From NCBI GenBank assembly GCA_030068145.1, contig JAPJBO010000634.1, positions 62,001-126,000 of the forward strand: a DNA stretch of 64,000 nucleotides. The letters are read 5' to 3'. Shown here in pieces: positions 1 to 11,084 of this stretch. A program made the position numbers and the translations under genes. This DNA comes from Diplonema papillatum. Its lineage: Eukaryota; Euglenozoa; Diplonemea; Diplonemida; Diplonemidae. The stretch's first letter is position 1, and every line of letters starts with the position of its first letter. The notes below the pieces were generated by a model that was given only the letters and a program-made list of their open reading frames with translations, made no database searches and was not told the origin of the DNA.

Positions 1-454
1 GCCTCTGCCACTGCGACCGGCAAACACCTGCGAACGAAGGACGATCCAGCAAAGAACTCCACCATGATTGCATATTTGTACACAAAAGTGTGTATGCCGC
101 TTGTCATAGACTGATTGCAGTTTCAATCTGGATTCTCTTCAGGCCTTGCAACTGTTTTGAACAGACTGCCAGCACTGATTGCCACTCTTGCAAACTGTAG
201 GTTTCCAACTCATCGCAGCTTTATCGCTGCCTTTTTGTAGAATATTACATCAGAATCTTACATCACGCGCCGAGGGCAACCGCCCGGCACGTTCACTCCC
301 CTGCCGTCGGCCGGGTTGACTAATGTCACCTGCATCATCGTTTGATTTCTCGAATGCTCAAAATATTCCGGGGAGGCATGTTGTGTCGAACAGTACCGGT
401 AAATTCATGGTCGTGTTTTTTGACAGCCAGCCGCGTGTCAAAATAACTGTTATT
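1..454. other. No gene recognised
   Basis: Mixed-composition sequence with short open frames only. I see no splice-supported exon, RNA gene or repeat shared with the rest of the window. Confidence 0.5.
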
Positions 455-672
455 ATTGGGAAAAATAAATTCCCTCTGGTGGAAATGGCTTGCGGAGCGT
501 GAGGATAAATTTCGTTTATTTTTGGCAGGATTCCTTTGTGTTTACACAGGCCGGAAAAATAAACGAGTTTATTTTTGGAATTTATTTCGTGTCACCAGCC
601 ATTTTCAGGTGAAAAAAATAAACGAAATTTATTTTGTATCGCGAACAAAATAAACGTTTATTTTTGCGTGGG
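455..672. repeat. AT-rich block of AAATAAACG motifs in both orientations
   Basis: The motif AAATAAACG and its complement CGTTTATTT recur about six times. They include an 18-bp perfect palindrome, AAAATAAACGTTTATTTT, near 641-660 and a near-palindrome near 556-580. The same motif occurs in the right arm of the inverted repeat at 1864-2050 and at 4854-4864, so this is probably a fragment of that hairpin-forming family. No coding capacity is apparent. Confidence 0.5.
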
Positions 673-1320
673 GGTTATACAGAGAAATCTGTAGGGGAGA
701 CCCTCGCAAAACTTTTTTTCCACCTGCCCGCCGACTTTTCTACACTGCTTGTAGGCTACTTTTCTTCACTGTGGGCGGACTTTTCTTCACTGTGGGCGAC
801 TTTTCTTCACTGCAGACACTTTTGGTTTTCCGTCACAATTCCGACACAATTCCGGCACTTTCCAACACGATCTCAGGGGTGAGGATGCCAAAGACAAAAA
901 AAGATGTTGCGAAACTCGCCGCCGAAGCTCGGGAAAACGAGTTGCAGGGCACGGCGAGCCAGGCAAAGTACGAACAGCGCTACACTGGCCTGATCTCGTG
1001 CACGAGAACCTTGCGCCGGATCTGGGCAAAGGACCCAAAGGTCCTGTGCCACAAGCCGTGCCCACGGTCGTGCACAACATTACAGTAGGCAGCGGTGCCG
1101 TACTGAACTTCAGCACTCAAGACGCATCCAGGTGCAGCGTTCATTTAACACTGACTCGTGCTCTTCTTCGAGTAGATCAGTGTGCACTCCAAACCCTTGT
1201 TTCTTCTTTCATCACAGATCAGGCGTACGCAAATACGGCATCTGTCGCATCGTTCTTGTCCCTAAAAGTAGCCTCTCGCAGTGTGTCAAAGTCGTCTGGC
1301 AGGTGGAAAAGCCATCTTCT
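673..1320. other. No gene recognised
   Basis: Open frames here overlap on both strands and show no family similarity. The stretch at about 720-810 repeats the words CTTTTCTTCACTGTGGGCGAC three times as a short local duplication. I see nothing else. Confidence 0.4.
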
Positions 1321-1445
1321 TGCCTCGAGAAGTTGTTTTCTTGCACTCGAGTTTTACGGATTGCCACTCGGGCCCCCCCCACCCCGGGGGGCCCTCGTGG
1401 CAATCCGGAAAACTCTCGTGCAGAAAACAACTTTTCTCTCGGGCA
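1321..1445. repeat. 125-bp near-perfect hairpin (foldback/MITE-like)
   Basis: Two arms of about 57 bp are inverted around a C/G-rich centre. The left arm starts TGCCTCGAGAAG and the right arm ends CTTTTCTCTCGGGCA. The arms differ at only a few positions, including a small indel in the terminal segment. No clear target-site duplication is visible. The structure suits a foldback miniature element, or an inverted duplication formed by another route. Confidence 0.7.
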
Positions 1446-1863
1446 AAAAATAGCTATTTCTCCCTGTGGTGAGTGAAATCGCGTGTTTTGAGCTCGTTTT
1501 GAGCCGAATTCATTGGTGTCTCATCCTCGGTGCTCAAAGGCCGGTGAAGAAAACCCCTCCCGTGAACGCTCCAGCCCAGTAAGTGTCAGATGAAGTTCAC
1601 CGCCAGCGAACTCACCCATGCTGAATTCCAGGTCCAAGTGCGTAGAAAACTTGTACCAATTCAGTGTGCTTGAGTCTCGTTGCAAGAACATCTGTGGGTC
1701 TGCCTGAGCACACTGGATTCCAGCTGTCTGAGTTCATCTGCTGATCGCCTGCTGTGCATGTGCAAGCGGCCGAGCACTCGCGTTGCAAACTAACACCACA
1801 TCAACTCCCCGCGACTTATCAAAATTTCACGCCGTCCAAGCAACGATGTTTTGTTTCCACCCT
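1446..1863. other. No gene recognised
   Basis: No exon, repeat or RNA gene could be supported here. Confidence 0.4.
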
Positions 1864-2050
1864 CGGGAATTTAGTTTTCCCAATAAAATCATTTATTCGG
1901 CAATAATTTCCGCCAATTTTGCCTCGGTGTCGGTTTTAGTCCCTCGTGATGCAAACCCCCCCTCGGGCCTCCCTCGGGACTAAAACCGACACCTCGACAA
2001 AATAAACGGAAATTATCTTGCCGAATAAATGCTTATTATTTGAGCCCCCG
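1864..2050. repeat. About 187-bp imperfect inverted repeat
   Basis: Arms of about 85 bp face each other around a short C/G-rich centre. The inner parts, GTGTCGGTTTTAGTCCC and its complement, are perfect. The outer parts share CATTTATTCGGCAA and TAATTTCCG with several mismatches. The right arm carries the ACAAAATAAACG motif of the 455-672 block. It is probably a degenerate miniature foldback element. Confidence 0.6.
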
Positions 2051-2729
2051 TTCCAAAGAAAGTAGTTCGCACACTTAGAACAGAAATGGTTTGACACGTA
2101 GACCGATACGGACCACACGGAAACCCCTGCTCAACGTAGTGCTCGCCTGCCTTGATGGCACTTGCACTTTAAAGAACTCAATGGACGTGGGGGGCCCAGG
2201 ACCACTTGCACAACACAGTGGACCTGGTGTCGGTCACATACGCTAAAAACGAAGTTACACGGATGCGCAACCACATGTGACAGTAAACAGTACAGTAAAA
2301 GCGACACAAAGTACGAAAAGGAATGAAAACACACTGCCCAGGCCCTGCTCTAACAGCACAAAAGGAAAACCCCCCTTGCCCCCCCGCCTCACAAGTCAAA
2401 CGGAGACTTCAAAAAACCGACCGCTTACTACAAGAAACAGTCTAGAACTGGTCACCCGGAGACTTTAAAACCCCGGATCCCTAAGCGAACTTGCACTCTA
2501 GAAACAATCCACTTTCCCGAATATCTAAAAATCGAACTGAATACATGCGAAAGGCTGAGAATGGTGGATGGTGGATGGAAACTCGACACACTGCCCCCAT
2601 CAACTGTTTAACTTGCCGAACAACTACTTTTGCCCACGTTTAAAGATCCGTTTGTAAACGGTCTGCTTCGACGAAGGCTCGGACGCTGTGAGACTGATTG
2701 ACAAAAATAGTCGACTTCGCTCAATTGGT
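2051..2729. other. No gene recognised
   Basis: I see no supported exon or shared repeat in this stretch. Confidence 0.4.
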
Positions 2730-4560
2730 GCGTTTGATTTTAGCTTATGTACCATGGCAGTCTACCTGACGGTTACTGGCTGTTACTGGCAGCGCAGAGC
2801 AGGGGTGTACGTGATTTAAACGCTGGGTGTACTTAGCAAAAGTTGACCTCCACCCACCAGATTTTCTTTCATTTTTGTTCGGCAATGTTTTCTCCGGGTT
2901 TCGGGTTTTCTGAGTTTGGAAGGGAGGAGGGGCAACAAATACTCTCGGTTTTTTTCCCACATTTCGCTGAACGTACCATCTGTCTTGCACTCATCCTCAT
3001 CCACCAGTCTTCGTCACCATCGAACTTCTCGACAACCTCTTTCAGAGTTGCAATGGCTTGGGAGTTCCGCCTCCTCAGGGCAACCTTCCAGACCGTCAGG
3101 AAGGTTTAAAAAGGTACCCAAGACGAAGCAGCAAGCAGTAGCACTGCCAGGTGTATCTTCCCAGCAGCTTCAGGAAAAGCCCCCACAGCGTTTAAAAAGA
3201 CGCTGGGATTCGCGGCGGTTCGCGGAGGCGTGTCCTTGAGCAAGGTGTGGTGGAAGCAAGGTGTGGAGGAGCTCGCAAGCTGGTTGGGGGAGGACATTGT
3301 TCCACCAACTGCGCTGCCGCGCGTGTGGCCAGCGTAGTCCGCACCTCCCCCCACAGCCTTCTTCTCTGCTGGCAAAGAACCATTGGGATAGGAGCCATTG
3401 GGACAATCCCATGGTACCGCGTGAATGGCGCGATCGGGCCCACGGCAGCGCAGGCCAGCTGCAACGGTGGTCGCGCACGCAGCCTGTCTGCTCGCGGTCG
3501 CGCCGGCTCGGCCCGCAACCGCAGCCACCATGTGGCGGCCACATTCGCCCGTGCCTACACGCCGGCCAGCTCATCATCGAGTTAGCAATCCAGCTAAGGA
3601 GCACAACCGAGGATCCCGTAGCGTCAGCAATCCGGCCAAGGAATGTAGCTGAGGTGCGTTTCGTAGAACAGCGCATTAAACATGAGTTTAATTCGCACAC
3701 CGGAGCGGCGCCGAAGGCAACCGCACCGAAGGAGAATTAAATGGAGGTTCAGTAGCAATGTGCTCAGAATGTACTGCATAGAGCTCTGGATGTCCGGCGG
3801 TGCGAAAAGGTCATGTGACGAGTCTTCATGGTCTGCTGCCCCAACGGTCTACTTGTTTCCGCCGTCTTCGTCAACAAACAAGTCGCGCAGAAGAAAGCAA
3901 GCGACGGGGGAACAAGGGCAAATACAACCAGAATGCCCTGGACATCTGCGGTACTGCGAAGAATGGCTAGGAGTTAGTTCCGTTGCCAGCAAAACAAGAA
4001 ATGCATGACTGGACACAAAACTGACCTGAAATGTGAAACAGAGTGGGGTGATGTCAGTCTTTCAATGAATTACAACTCGGGTTCGTCAAGGAGCTGAGGC
4101 AATGGATCGGCAGCTACTTCTTCGTCTTCCCCACTTCGCAACTTCGGTCGCGAAGCAGGCGGGATCGGGTAATGGAATCACCGCAAATATTTCCAACCCG
4201 TTTTCACATTTCTTCTGAAGGCGCCCCATTGTTGATTTTGTCCCCTGGCACGACACTCTGCAGCAACAGGACTTTCGACCACTCCTTCGTGCAGTCGAAT
4301 CGGAGCGGAATCGATGCGACCAGGTCTTCTCGTTGCCTCTTTCTGCCAGCCACCTGGTCAGCTTCCTCCTGCTTGGACTTGTTCCACAACAGTCTTTCTC
4401 GACCTAGCCGCACTTTTAGTTCTCTGGGCTTCTCCAGCTCGAACATGGCAATCAGATTCGGTGGAACCGAAGGCGACTCTCCTTCTGTGCAGCCCTTCAG
4501 CAGACCATTGCTCGAATGAACTCGTCCCGCACGTTTGTATAGGTAGCGACTTGGAGGACC
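2730..4560. mobile_element. Dispersed repeat family B, longer copy
   Basis: The segment 2730-3452 matches 31993-32903 closely, starting at GGTGCGTTTG and running through the shared block around CCATGGCAGTCTACC. The segment 4282-4425 matches 32904-33035. In this copy the two blocks are separated by about 830 bp that the other copy lacks. The minus strand of 4204-4727 has two overlapping frames with charged, protein-like composition, but I recognise no domain. The family is most simply a transposon-derived repeat. Its ends are not defined by terminal repeats that I can see. Confidence 0.6.
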
Positions 4561-4764
4561 TTCTTCATCTTCCCGCACATCACTTCCAAAACAGACGGTC
4601 CAAGTGCCAAATTTCTCGTCACACTTGCTACCTCCTCCTCATCGGGTGGGCAGTACTGCACAGGCTCGTAGCAACACCCGGCGGCAACCCGATGAACGAC
4701 GCTCCGGAGACAGTCAACATCTGACACCGTGGAGATGTCGGGTTAGAACCTTTGAACGGGTCTT

Positions 4765-4809
4765 CGCCCCCCTTCCCCCTGTAGTAACGCGTGCGGGGGA
4801 AGGGGGGCG
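4765..4809. repeat. Perfect 15-bp-arm GC hairpin
   Basis: CGCCCCCCTTCCCCC at 4765-4779 is exactly complementary to 4795-4809, with a 15-nt spacer. It lies between repeat family B and the family C copy. No T-tract or gene end supports a terminator role. Confidence 0.6.
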
Positions 4810-4854
4810 ATTCGTAGTTCACCTGTTACGGGAAAGGTTTGACATTTGAGTCAA

Positions 4855-5190
4855 AAATAAACGCAAAAATGTCCAGAAAATGGGTTTGACACCTTCAGAA
4901 AACTTGAAAGTATCATGTGGTGGTGTTTGAGCGTGGTGACCAGGACGTTGGGACCGTGCGAAGTCAAAGAACGAGTCCAAAAGCGAAGCAACAACACCAA
5001 CGCGGAAACGCAACACGAAGGCAGCCAAGCGGACCTCCCAGGGCAGGGGGGAACCTGCGGCAGTGAAGCAACGAAGTTCATCCGAGAGTCCGATGAAACC
5101 CCTTTTCAATACCACCCAACGACTGCGACGCGCGTGCGAAATGTCGGACGCTAGCGTCTGTCAAGAGCATGCGTGACTCAGCCGTGTTTT
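4855..5190 (-). repeat. Dispersed repeat family C, copy 1
   Basis: Read on the minus strand, this stretch shares an about 100-bp core (beginning at GTTTCATCGGACTCTCGGAT) with 13005-13110 and 41020-41140 on the plus strand. It also shares the segment ACACGGCTG...GCTCTTGACAGACGC with 12935-12975. A frame is open through the core in copies 1 and 3, but the frame is not conserved in copy 2, so I treat it as a repeat rather than a gene. Confidence 0.6.
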
Positions 5191-6894
5191 AAAGGTGAGA
5201 TGAGAGGCATCGGCCTACTCTGTCAAAGAACCATACCACTAACGCAACAAGAAGACCTTGTTGCTTTTCTTTGTGAATCGGTGGCCGCTTGAGCTATTTA
5301 CCCCGGCTCGGCAGTGGTCGGTCGTATCTGCGAAAGTATCCGATTCCAAAATGAGACGACTCACACTAAGGCAGCAGGAAACTCATGCCAGTCAAAGTTT
5401 GACCCAGAGAGACTAGAATTATTGTGGCGGTATCATGGACTGTTCTTGGCTCTGCTTTGTTGGCAGGAGTTGCGTATTCAATGCAGGCTTGGCCTGGGCA
5501 TCACGCAGCAGTTGCTCACGTTTTATCCTAGTAGAATCCTCCTGTGAAGCCGGCCAGGGGGATGCGGCCTCCCTTCTGCCTTGCCCAAACGAGAAATATT
5601 GCGGCGTTTCCTGCCTTTTCTGGTCTCCTTTCGGTGATCATCCCCATCCCACCATCTCCGCGTGTACTGTGGCAATAGTGATTGTGTGTGTCCACTTGGT
5701 GCGACTCCGGCCCAGTGCCCCCACTAAAATTGTTGACACATCTTCATAAATTAGTGAGAAACAGAAACATGGCTTTTCCCCAAGGCCTGTTGTTCAGGTT
5801 CTGTCGGGTTTGCGATGCTATTTCCCCATTGTGTCTGAGGAAAATCCCCACTCCTTGTTCTTTTCCTCCTCCGAACGAATGCACTGGTTGAGCGTCCGCA
5901 TGCGTGCGACGGAAGCCTTGCTGGGCGTGGTTTGATGACTAGCTAGGTCTGTTCGTTCTAATGTTGTTGTGTCCATGAGCCTCTTTTTTAGGCCGACGAG
6001 CAAACTCTTAACAATCGATCGCAACCAAACACCTTTCCTCTTTCTAATTCTTTTGAACCGTTGCCCCTTTTCTAGGAGAGTTTTCCATCGCAACCTTTTA
6101 CCTTCTTTTCCTCGTCGGACATGCCCAATCCTTCCGGTAGTCCCCAGTCCCCCGTTTACGATGTCTACAATTCTCGAAGTACACTGCGACTCAGAAAACA
6201 GAACACACCACCATCGTGGTGGCCTCTTTTCACCATGCCACGTAGCGCCAGCTCGTTTTGCGAAGGTGCAACTCATGGTTTCCGTGCTACCCTGCGCAGA
6301 CGATGCCCCAACCTGAGGGATGTGCACCATGCGCACACGTAGTCGGTAAGCAGCGAGCGTCCGCGCCAACAAATAGCTCATGCGAGATTGCCGCGATGTG
6401 TGACGGTGGAGACGATCGCGAGAGGATCTTGGGTTCGAGTTTCAGTGGCGCAAGAGAGATCAACCGCAGACCGGAGCTTGGCTGGCAGAGGATGCCGTAG
6501 GCATGGTGCGCAGTCCTCAGGACCAGAATTCCCCATGCTTGCACGGCGGGCCCTCCCTCCGGGACCCCTTTTTCGACTTCGCACGGTTTACCTGCTCTTG
6601 GTGCTCCGCTTGCGCTCATTTTGCACAGTTCGTCTCTCCTGCCTGACTTCGTGGCCTGCTTGTGTTCCGTACCGACGGGTAATGCGTCTGAGGACGAAAC
6701 TGCCGTTCAGGCGACAAACCTTCCCAAACAAGCAGTTTCAACAACCTGCAGCCCCCTCCCGGTCCCGGGCAAGAAGGGGAGTGAAGGGGTGGGCCACAGG
6801 ACGAATACATCAAACGTAGTTTTGAAGGAGACACACGCACGCGAAGGTGGCGGCCCGCGTCCCAAGAGAAAGGTAGTCGGGACGAACCGGAGGT
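5191..6894. other. Intergenic; one doubtful 187-codon minus-strand frame
   Basis: The only notable frame is 5818-6381 on the minus strand: ATG start, 187 codons, very basic, no recognised domain. A frame this long is expected about once by chance in a window of this size. A word resembling a tRNA T-arm (GGGTTCGAGTTTC) at about 6430 has no tRNA around it. Nothing else could be supported. Confidence 0.35.
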
Positions 6895-6904
6895 TATAAT
6901 ATAA
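6895..6904 (+). promoter_or_regulatory. TATA-like AT-rich word upstream of the VPS9 gene
   Basis: TATAATATAA lies about 70 bp before the first plausible ATG (6972) of the VPS9-domain gene. It is the only such word in the near upstream GC-rich sequence. A promoter role is inference only. Confidence 0.25.
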
Positions 6905-6971
6905 CGAAAAGGGAAACCTTAAACGAAGTGGACACCCTTTTTTGAGGTTGCCGGCCCGCCACACGAGAAAG

Positions 6972-9354
6972 ATGTCGTTTCTCGAATACGAGAAGTCGAC
7001 AAACTTGTTTGTGCAAGCGATGAAGGGGACCAGCCTGGGCGCAACGTTGAAGACTATTACGGCGGCACGTTGGGCGGTCTTAGTACCGCAGTCGGTCATC
7101 TTAGAAGAACTCGGGCTGGGGGTTGTCAGTAAGGAGTTCTTACTGACGCACACGGTCGTGTTTAATAACAAAACGCCAGCGGATACGTCTTTTGTGACGC
7201 TCAACGGGCTCAAAGGCGAGTTCATCACCACAAAAGGCGACGCACAAAGCGACGGAACGGCATGCGACTCCGTCATCGTCGACCTTCCAATAGAGCCATC
7301 GATGTCAACAACCACACCATTCGGCCCTGCCACCGCTTCTGCGCATTGCTCGTCGGACGACGATGATGACTCGGACCACAAATCGGACGTCCCAAGCAAA
7401 GTACCGTCGCAACCCTCCGTCGTCAGCCCAAAGGCAAACAGTCCCACAGCACAAGCAATACTCGTGAACGGCCGTGCAACACCAGCTGACTCTATCCCCG
7501 AAGAGCCAGTTCTACAACCGAATCAGCAAAGCATCCACGTGCTACGTCAGACGGAACTAGTTTCAGAGGGCGATGGCTTCACGATCCCTGTTTACTTGGT
7601 CGCTGATGCAATCCGTGCTAAGTGGCTGTCCAGCGAGCACAACAAACTAGGCTGGTACCGAGAAAAACGACAAGAGCCCCGCAACGCGCCGCATCCACCT
7701 GCAAAGACAGGAGCAATCAGCCCCGATCTATACGCCGATGGTACCAACGGAGGAGACGCGAAGTCGGCTGACGGCAAAGCGGCGGGTGGCAGCTCCCCCG
7801 CGCAGAAGCCGCGACCAAAGTTCCGGTTCCGAGACTTTGCCGAAAAAATGCGGAACTCGAAGGCTCAGGACCTGCATCGGATGCTGCGGACATTCGTCGC
7901 AGACGTCAACGGCGGAGCCATCCCGGCTGAACAGCTGCCACAGCGGGTGCAGGACTTCCTTGCGAAGATGTCGACCGAAATCCGGGGCAACCCGGTGTGG
8001 AAGGACGGGTCCGAACAAGAGCTTGACTTTGCACAAGAGGGCCTGGAAAAGTACGTCCTCACCAAGATTTTCAATCGCACCTTCGGCACAGATGAGGACA
8101 GGAAAAAGTGTGTTTCCTTTGTTTGATTTGGACCATTCACGCTGTGCAGGATGTTCAAGCAAGCCTACTCAGTATCTGTTTTGGGCAAGACGAGACACAG
8201 TCACATTTTGTCGTGCCAAAGAGCGCAGCGCTCCGTTCGCGCATTTGTTCGGTTGTTAATTGTCACAGATTGTGAGCTTCCCATATAAATAACCTCTCAG
8301 TGACGAGGCCCTAGAGAAACGGCTTGAATCGTTCAAGTTCATCTCCCCCGAAAACCTGGAAGTTCGATCAGAAGTTCTGCAGCATCCTACGTGGAAGGAG
8401 GCGACTCAGGTACGATTTGAAGTCAAAAGAGTGTAACAAGTTGAACAACGAACAAAATGTCGAAGAGGCAAAGTGTGCGCCAGTGCAAGGTCGGCGGGCA
8501 CAAACTGATCATTAATATCAGTCTAATTCGTTGTTATTTGCTCCCCCCCTGAGACTAAGTGGCTGAAGAACAGGGTGATAATAGTCCAACAAGTCCAATG
8601 GCTACACGTCAGACGACTGATGACAACGAGGGCAGCGAAATCGACATGTAGGTTCTCCCCTCAAACCCCTGCTCCGATAACACGCTCATAAGGGAACCAT
8701 CGTGATAGGCTCTGTGTGGTAACTCGTTACTCGTGCTTTTACAAGTGAAAAGGGGTTACTACCGCACCGTGCATAGCTCCTGCATTCATGGAGGAGAGGG
8801 GGAGTTTGTGCCTTGCTGCCTGTCGCTCGCGACTTGATGCTCCCTTATTGTGAATCACTACCACTCGCAGGAACTGCAAAAGCTGAATGAATACAAGAAT
8901 CCGCGCGACAAGTTGATCTGTATCACAAATAGCTGCAAGCTGATATTCAGTGTGCTTCATAGCTTGGAGCCTGGCAAGGCGATGGGCGCCGATGACTTCC
9001 TGCCGTGCCTGATCCTGTTGGTTGGAAAGGCGGAAGCTAAGAACCTCCACAGCAACACGAACTTCATTCAGAAGTACCGCAACGAAAGCAAAATGTGCAG
9101 CGAGGCAGGCTACTACTTCTGCACGCTGCAGTCAGCGATACACTTCTGGGAAACCGCTGACGCAAGTTCGCTACGCATTTCGCAGGATCAGCTCGACGAC
9201 ATCAACCGACGGCTTGCAGACAAACCGACTCCTGATTTTAGCGACGGTACGCCTTCTCACAGTTTTTGCCCCTACCTGCATCAAGAGTTATCTGCATTGA
9301 CTGGCTGAACACTGTTTTATCCCCTTCCAAGTAGACCTTTCGCATACGTGTTAA
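6972..9354 (+). CDS. VPS9-domain protein, Rab5-family guanine nucleotide exchange factor (plant VPS9a type)
   Basis: VPS9 domains catalyse GDP release from Rab5-type GTPases on endosomes. The exons are 6972-8107, 8301-8409 and 8871-9246 or 9308. Every intron is GT-AG and reading phase is preserved. If exon 3 reads through, the protein ends at 9308 (560 aa). A GTACGC donor at 9247 could join a last exon at 9332-9354 (547 aa). Residues about 283-415 form the helical bundle preceding VPS9, including GLEKYV and FISPENLEV. Residues from 416 form the VPS9 core, with PRDKL, GADDFLP and SEAGYYF. The catalytic Asp and Tyr of the family are present as Asp456 and Tyr496. The order and wording match plant VPS9a closely. 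The first 280 residues are not recognised and include a poly-Asp stretch near residue 130 and Ser/Pro-rich linkers. The next in-frame ATG upstream (6942) would add ten residues. The MSFLEYEK start is preferred, though not proven. Confidence 0.93.
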
Positions 9355-9844
9355 GGGTTTAGTTCTCGTACTTTGTTAGTAAGTTGTAACTGTTGTTCTG
9401 CGCTAAGGGGCTCGGTTTCGCTGCGCTCAAACAGTGGGTTCTGAATGAAATGCGATTCTTTGTTGTCGGTCGAGTTGCTTCAAGGCGCTGCGCTTGTTTG
9501 TTTTCACTTTCGCAAACACCTTGGGGACGAGTGATCTGTCCTTGTTACCGTTGAAGCCGATGGGTCCGTATCATGTGACTGGCGGTGTGGATAGATGAGA
9601 TGCCAGATAGAGCCAACTATGCAGTTGCCTTCCGGCCACCACATTCGTCCTCGGTCGACAACTGTGTTTTCCGCCAGACATGCTCCGAATTCTTAATCTC
9701 TACAGACCGCCTGTAGATGAGCCGGTCCTGACGCACCTTCGCCATGTCGACGGGCCTTGCTGGCCACTGTCAGTAGGTGGTTTGTCTTTGAGGTGATGAG
9801 TTCATCTTGCCGAATCGGCTCGTTCGTACGCGAAGACAGCTGCG
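9355..9844. other. No gene recognised
   Basis: Downstream flank of the VPS9 gene. I see no exon, RNA gene or shared repeat until the inverted-repeat element begins. Confidence 0.4.
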
Positions 9845-11084
9845 AGTGTGGGCGCTGGCTCCGGAGCTCCGGAGCCTGGCTACACCGGAGCCAGCCGAAG
9901 CTAGCCAGAAAAAAAATATATTTTTTTCTGCCACCCGGAGAGGGCCAAAAAGTGCCAAAAAAAATGCGTTAAAACCCTTGTTTTGTGCTTTTCTGGATAT
10001 CTTTGTCAAATTTGGGTGACCCACACCCATCACCCCCATCCACAGTACCAGGTTTGCAGTGAGAAGTACAGAATCGATCCTTGGCTGGTGACATTTTCCC
10101 GCTGGTCCGCATAGCAACCCTTTTTTGGCGAATTTTAGCTCGCGATCAGCTCCGATGAAGAGAACAGTGCAAAATAGACCCGGGGACCAAAAATATCGGG
10201 CTTGGTACGTGGGTACTTATACTGCTGGACACCGGGCGGGCAACCACCAGGTTTGCAATGGGAAGGACGGGGATCGATCCCCTGCTTCATGCCATTTTCC
10301 CGCTGGTCCACGTAGCAGACCTTTTTCGACGGCTTTTTGCTCGAGATCGGCTCCGATGAAGATTCGTGAAAAACAGACCCGAAGACCAGAATGTATGTGC
10401 GTGGTTCGTGCCCTTCGAAGATGCAGGATGCACCGGTCCGAAAGCTACCACTGCACCAGGTCCACATTGGGAACGCCGGGAACCGATCCCCTGGTTGCTG
10501 GGATTTCCCCGCCCGGTGTCCTGGAGTACGTAAGTATCCAACACACGTACCAAGCCCGTAGTTTTTGGTCCCCGGGTCTATTTTGCACCGTTCTCTTCAT
10601 CGGAGCTGATCGCGAGCAAAAATTCGCCAAAAAAAGGGTTGCTATGCGGACCAGCGGGAAAATGTCACCAGCCAGGGATCGATTCCTGCATTTCCCACTG
10701 AAACCTGGTGGTTTCCCTGCCCGGTGTCCTGCAGTATGTAAATATCCACGACCCAAGCTCGTAATTTTTGGTCCCCAGGTCTTTTTTGCGCCGTTCTCTT
10801 CATCGGAGCTGATCGCGAGCAAAGAATCGTCAAATAAGGTCTGCTACGTGGACCGGCGAGCCAGGGGCAGCCACCAGTGGCTGGTGGCTGCCACGTGGCT
10901 GTCTCCCATGCTGGTGTCAAAATTTGGGGTAATGACGTCTCAAAAATCCCCGAAAATCGCAAAAACAAGGGTTTCAACGCATTTGTCCCGCATTTTTGCC
11001 CCGGTTCTCACCGTTTTTTTTTTCTGGCTCAGCTCCGGAGCTGGCTCCGCAGCTCCGCAGCTCCGGAGCCAGCGCCCACACTGT
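9845..11084. mobile_element. Foldback-like element with about 200-bp TIRs and internal inverted units (family D)
   Basis: Left end GTGTGGGCGCTGGCTCCGG is mirrored at the right end by CCGGAGCCAGCGCCCACAC. Complementarity continues, with interruptions, through GCGTTRAAACCCTTGTTTT for about 200 bp. Both termini contain clustered CTCCGGAGC palindromes. The interior (10130-10860) holds several copies, in alternating orientation, of an about 130-bp unit with GATCAGCTCCGATGAAGAG and GACCCGGGGACC. A possible 5-bp duplication TGCGA flanks it (9841-9845 and 11086-11090), but four unmatched bases at the right end make this uncertain. A related piece lies at 28310-28706. The 377-codon frame through it (10125-11258) follows from the unit structure and runs past the element end, so I do not call a protein. 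Confidence 0.65.

Noticed and set aside
4480-4560. Match between family B and 12770-12850 (GTACATTTGTGAAGG-like words)
   Set aside because: The similarity is short and its orientation conflicts with the neighbouring family C match, so it may be chance.
5818-6381. 187-aa basic protein on the minus strand
   Set aside because: Length expected about once by chance here, no domain and no splice or promoter support; kept only as a note.
8561-8653. Extra acidic exon inside the second intron of the VPS9 gene
   Set aside because: The reading frame looks protein-like, but exon 2 joins exon 3 exactly as in plant VPS9a, and no AG acceptor gives the right phase for this segment.
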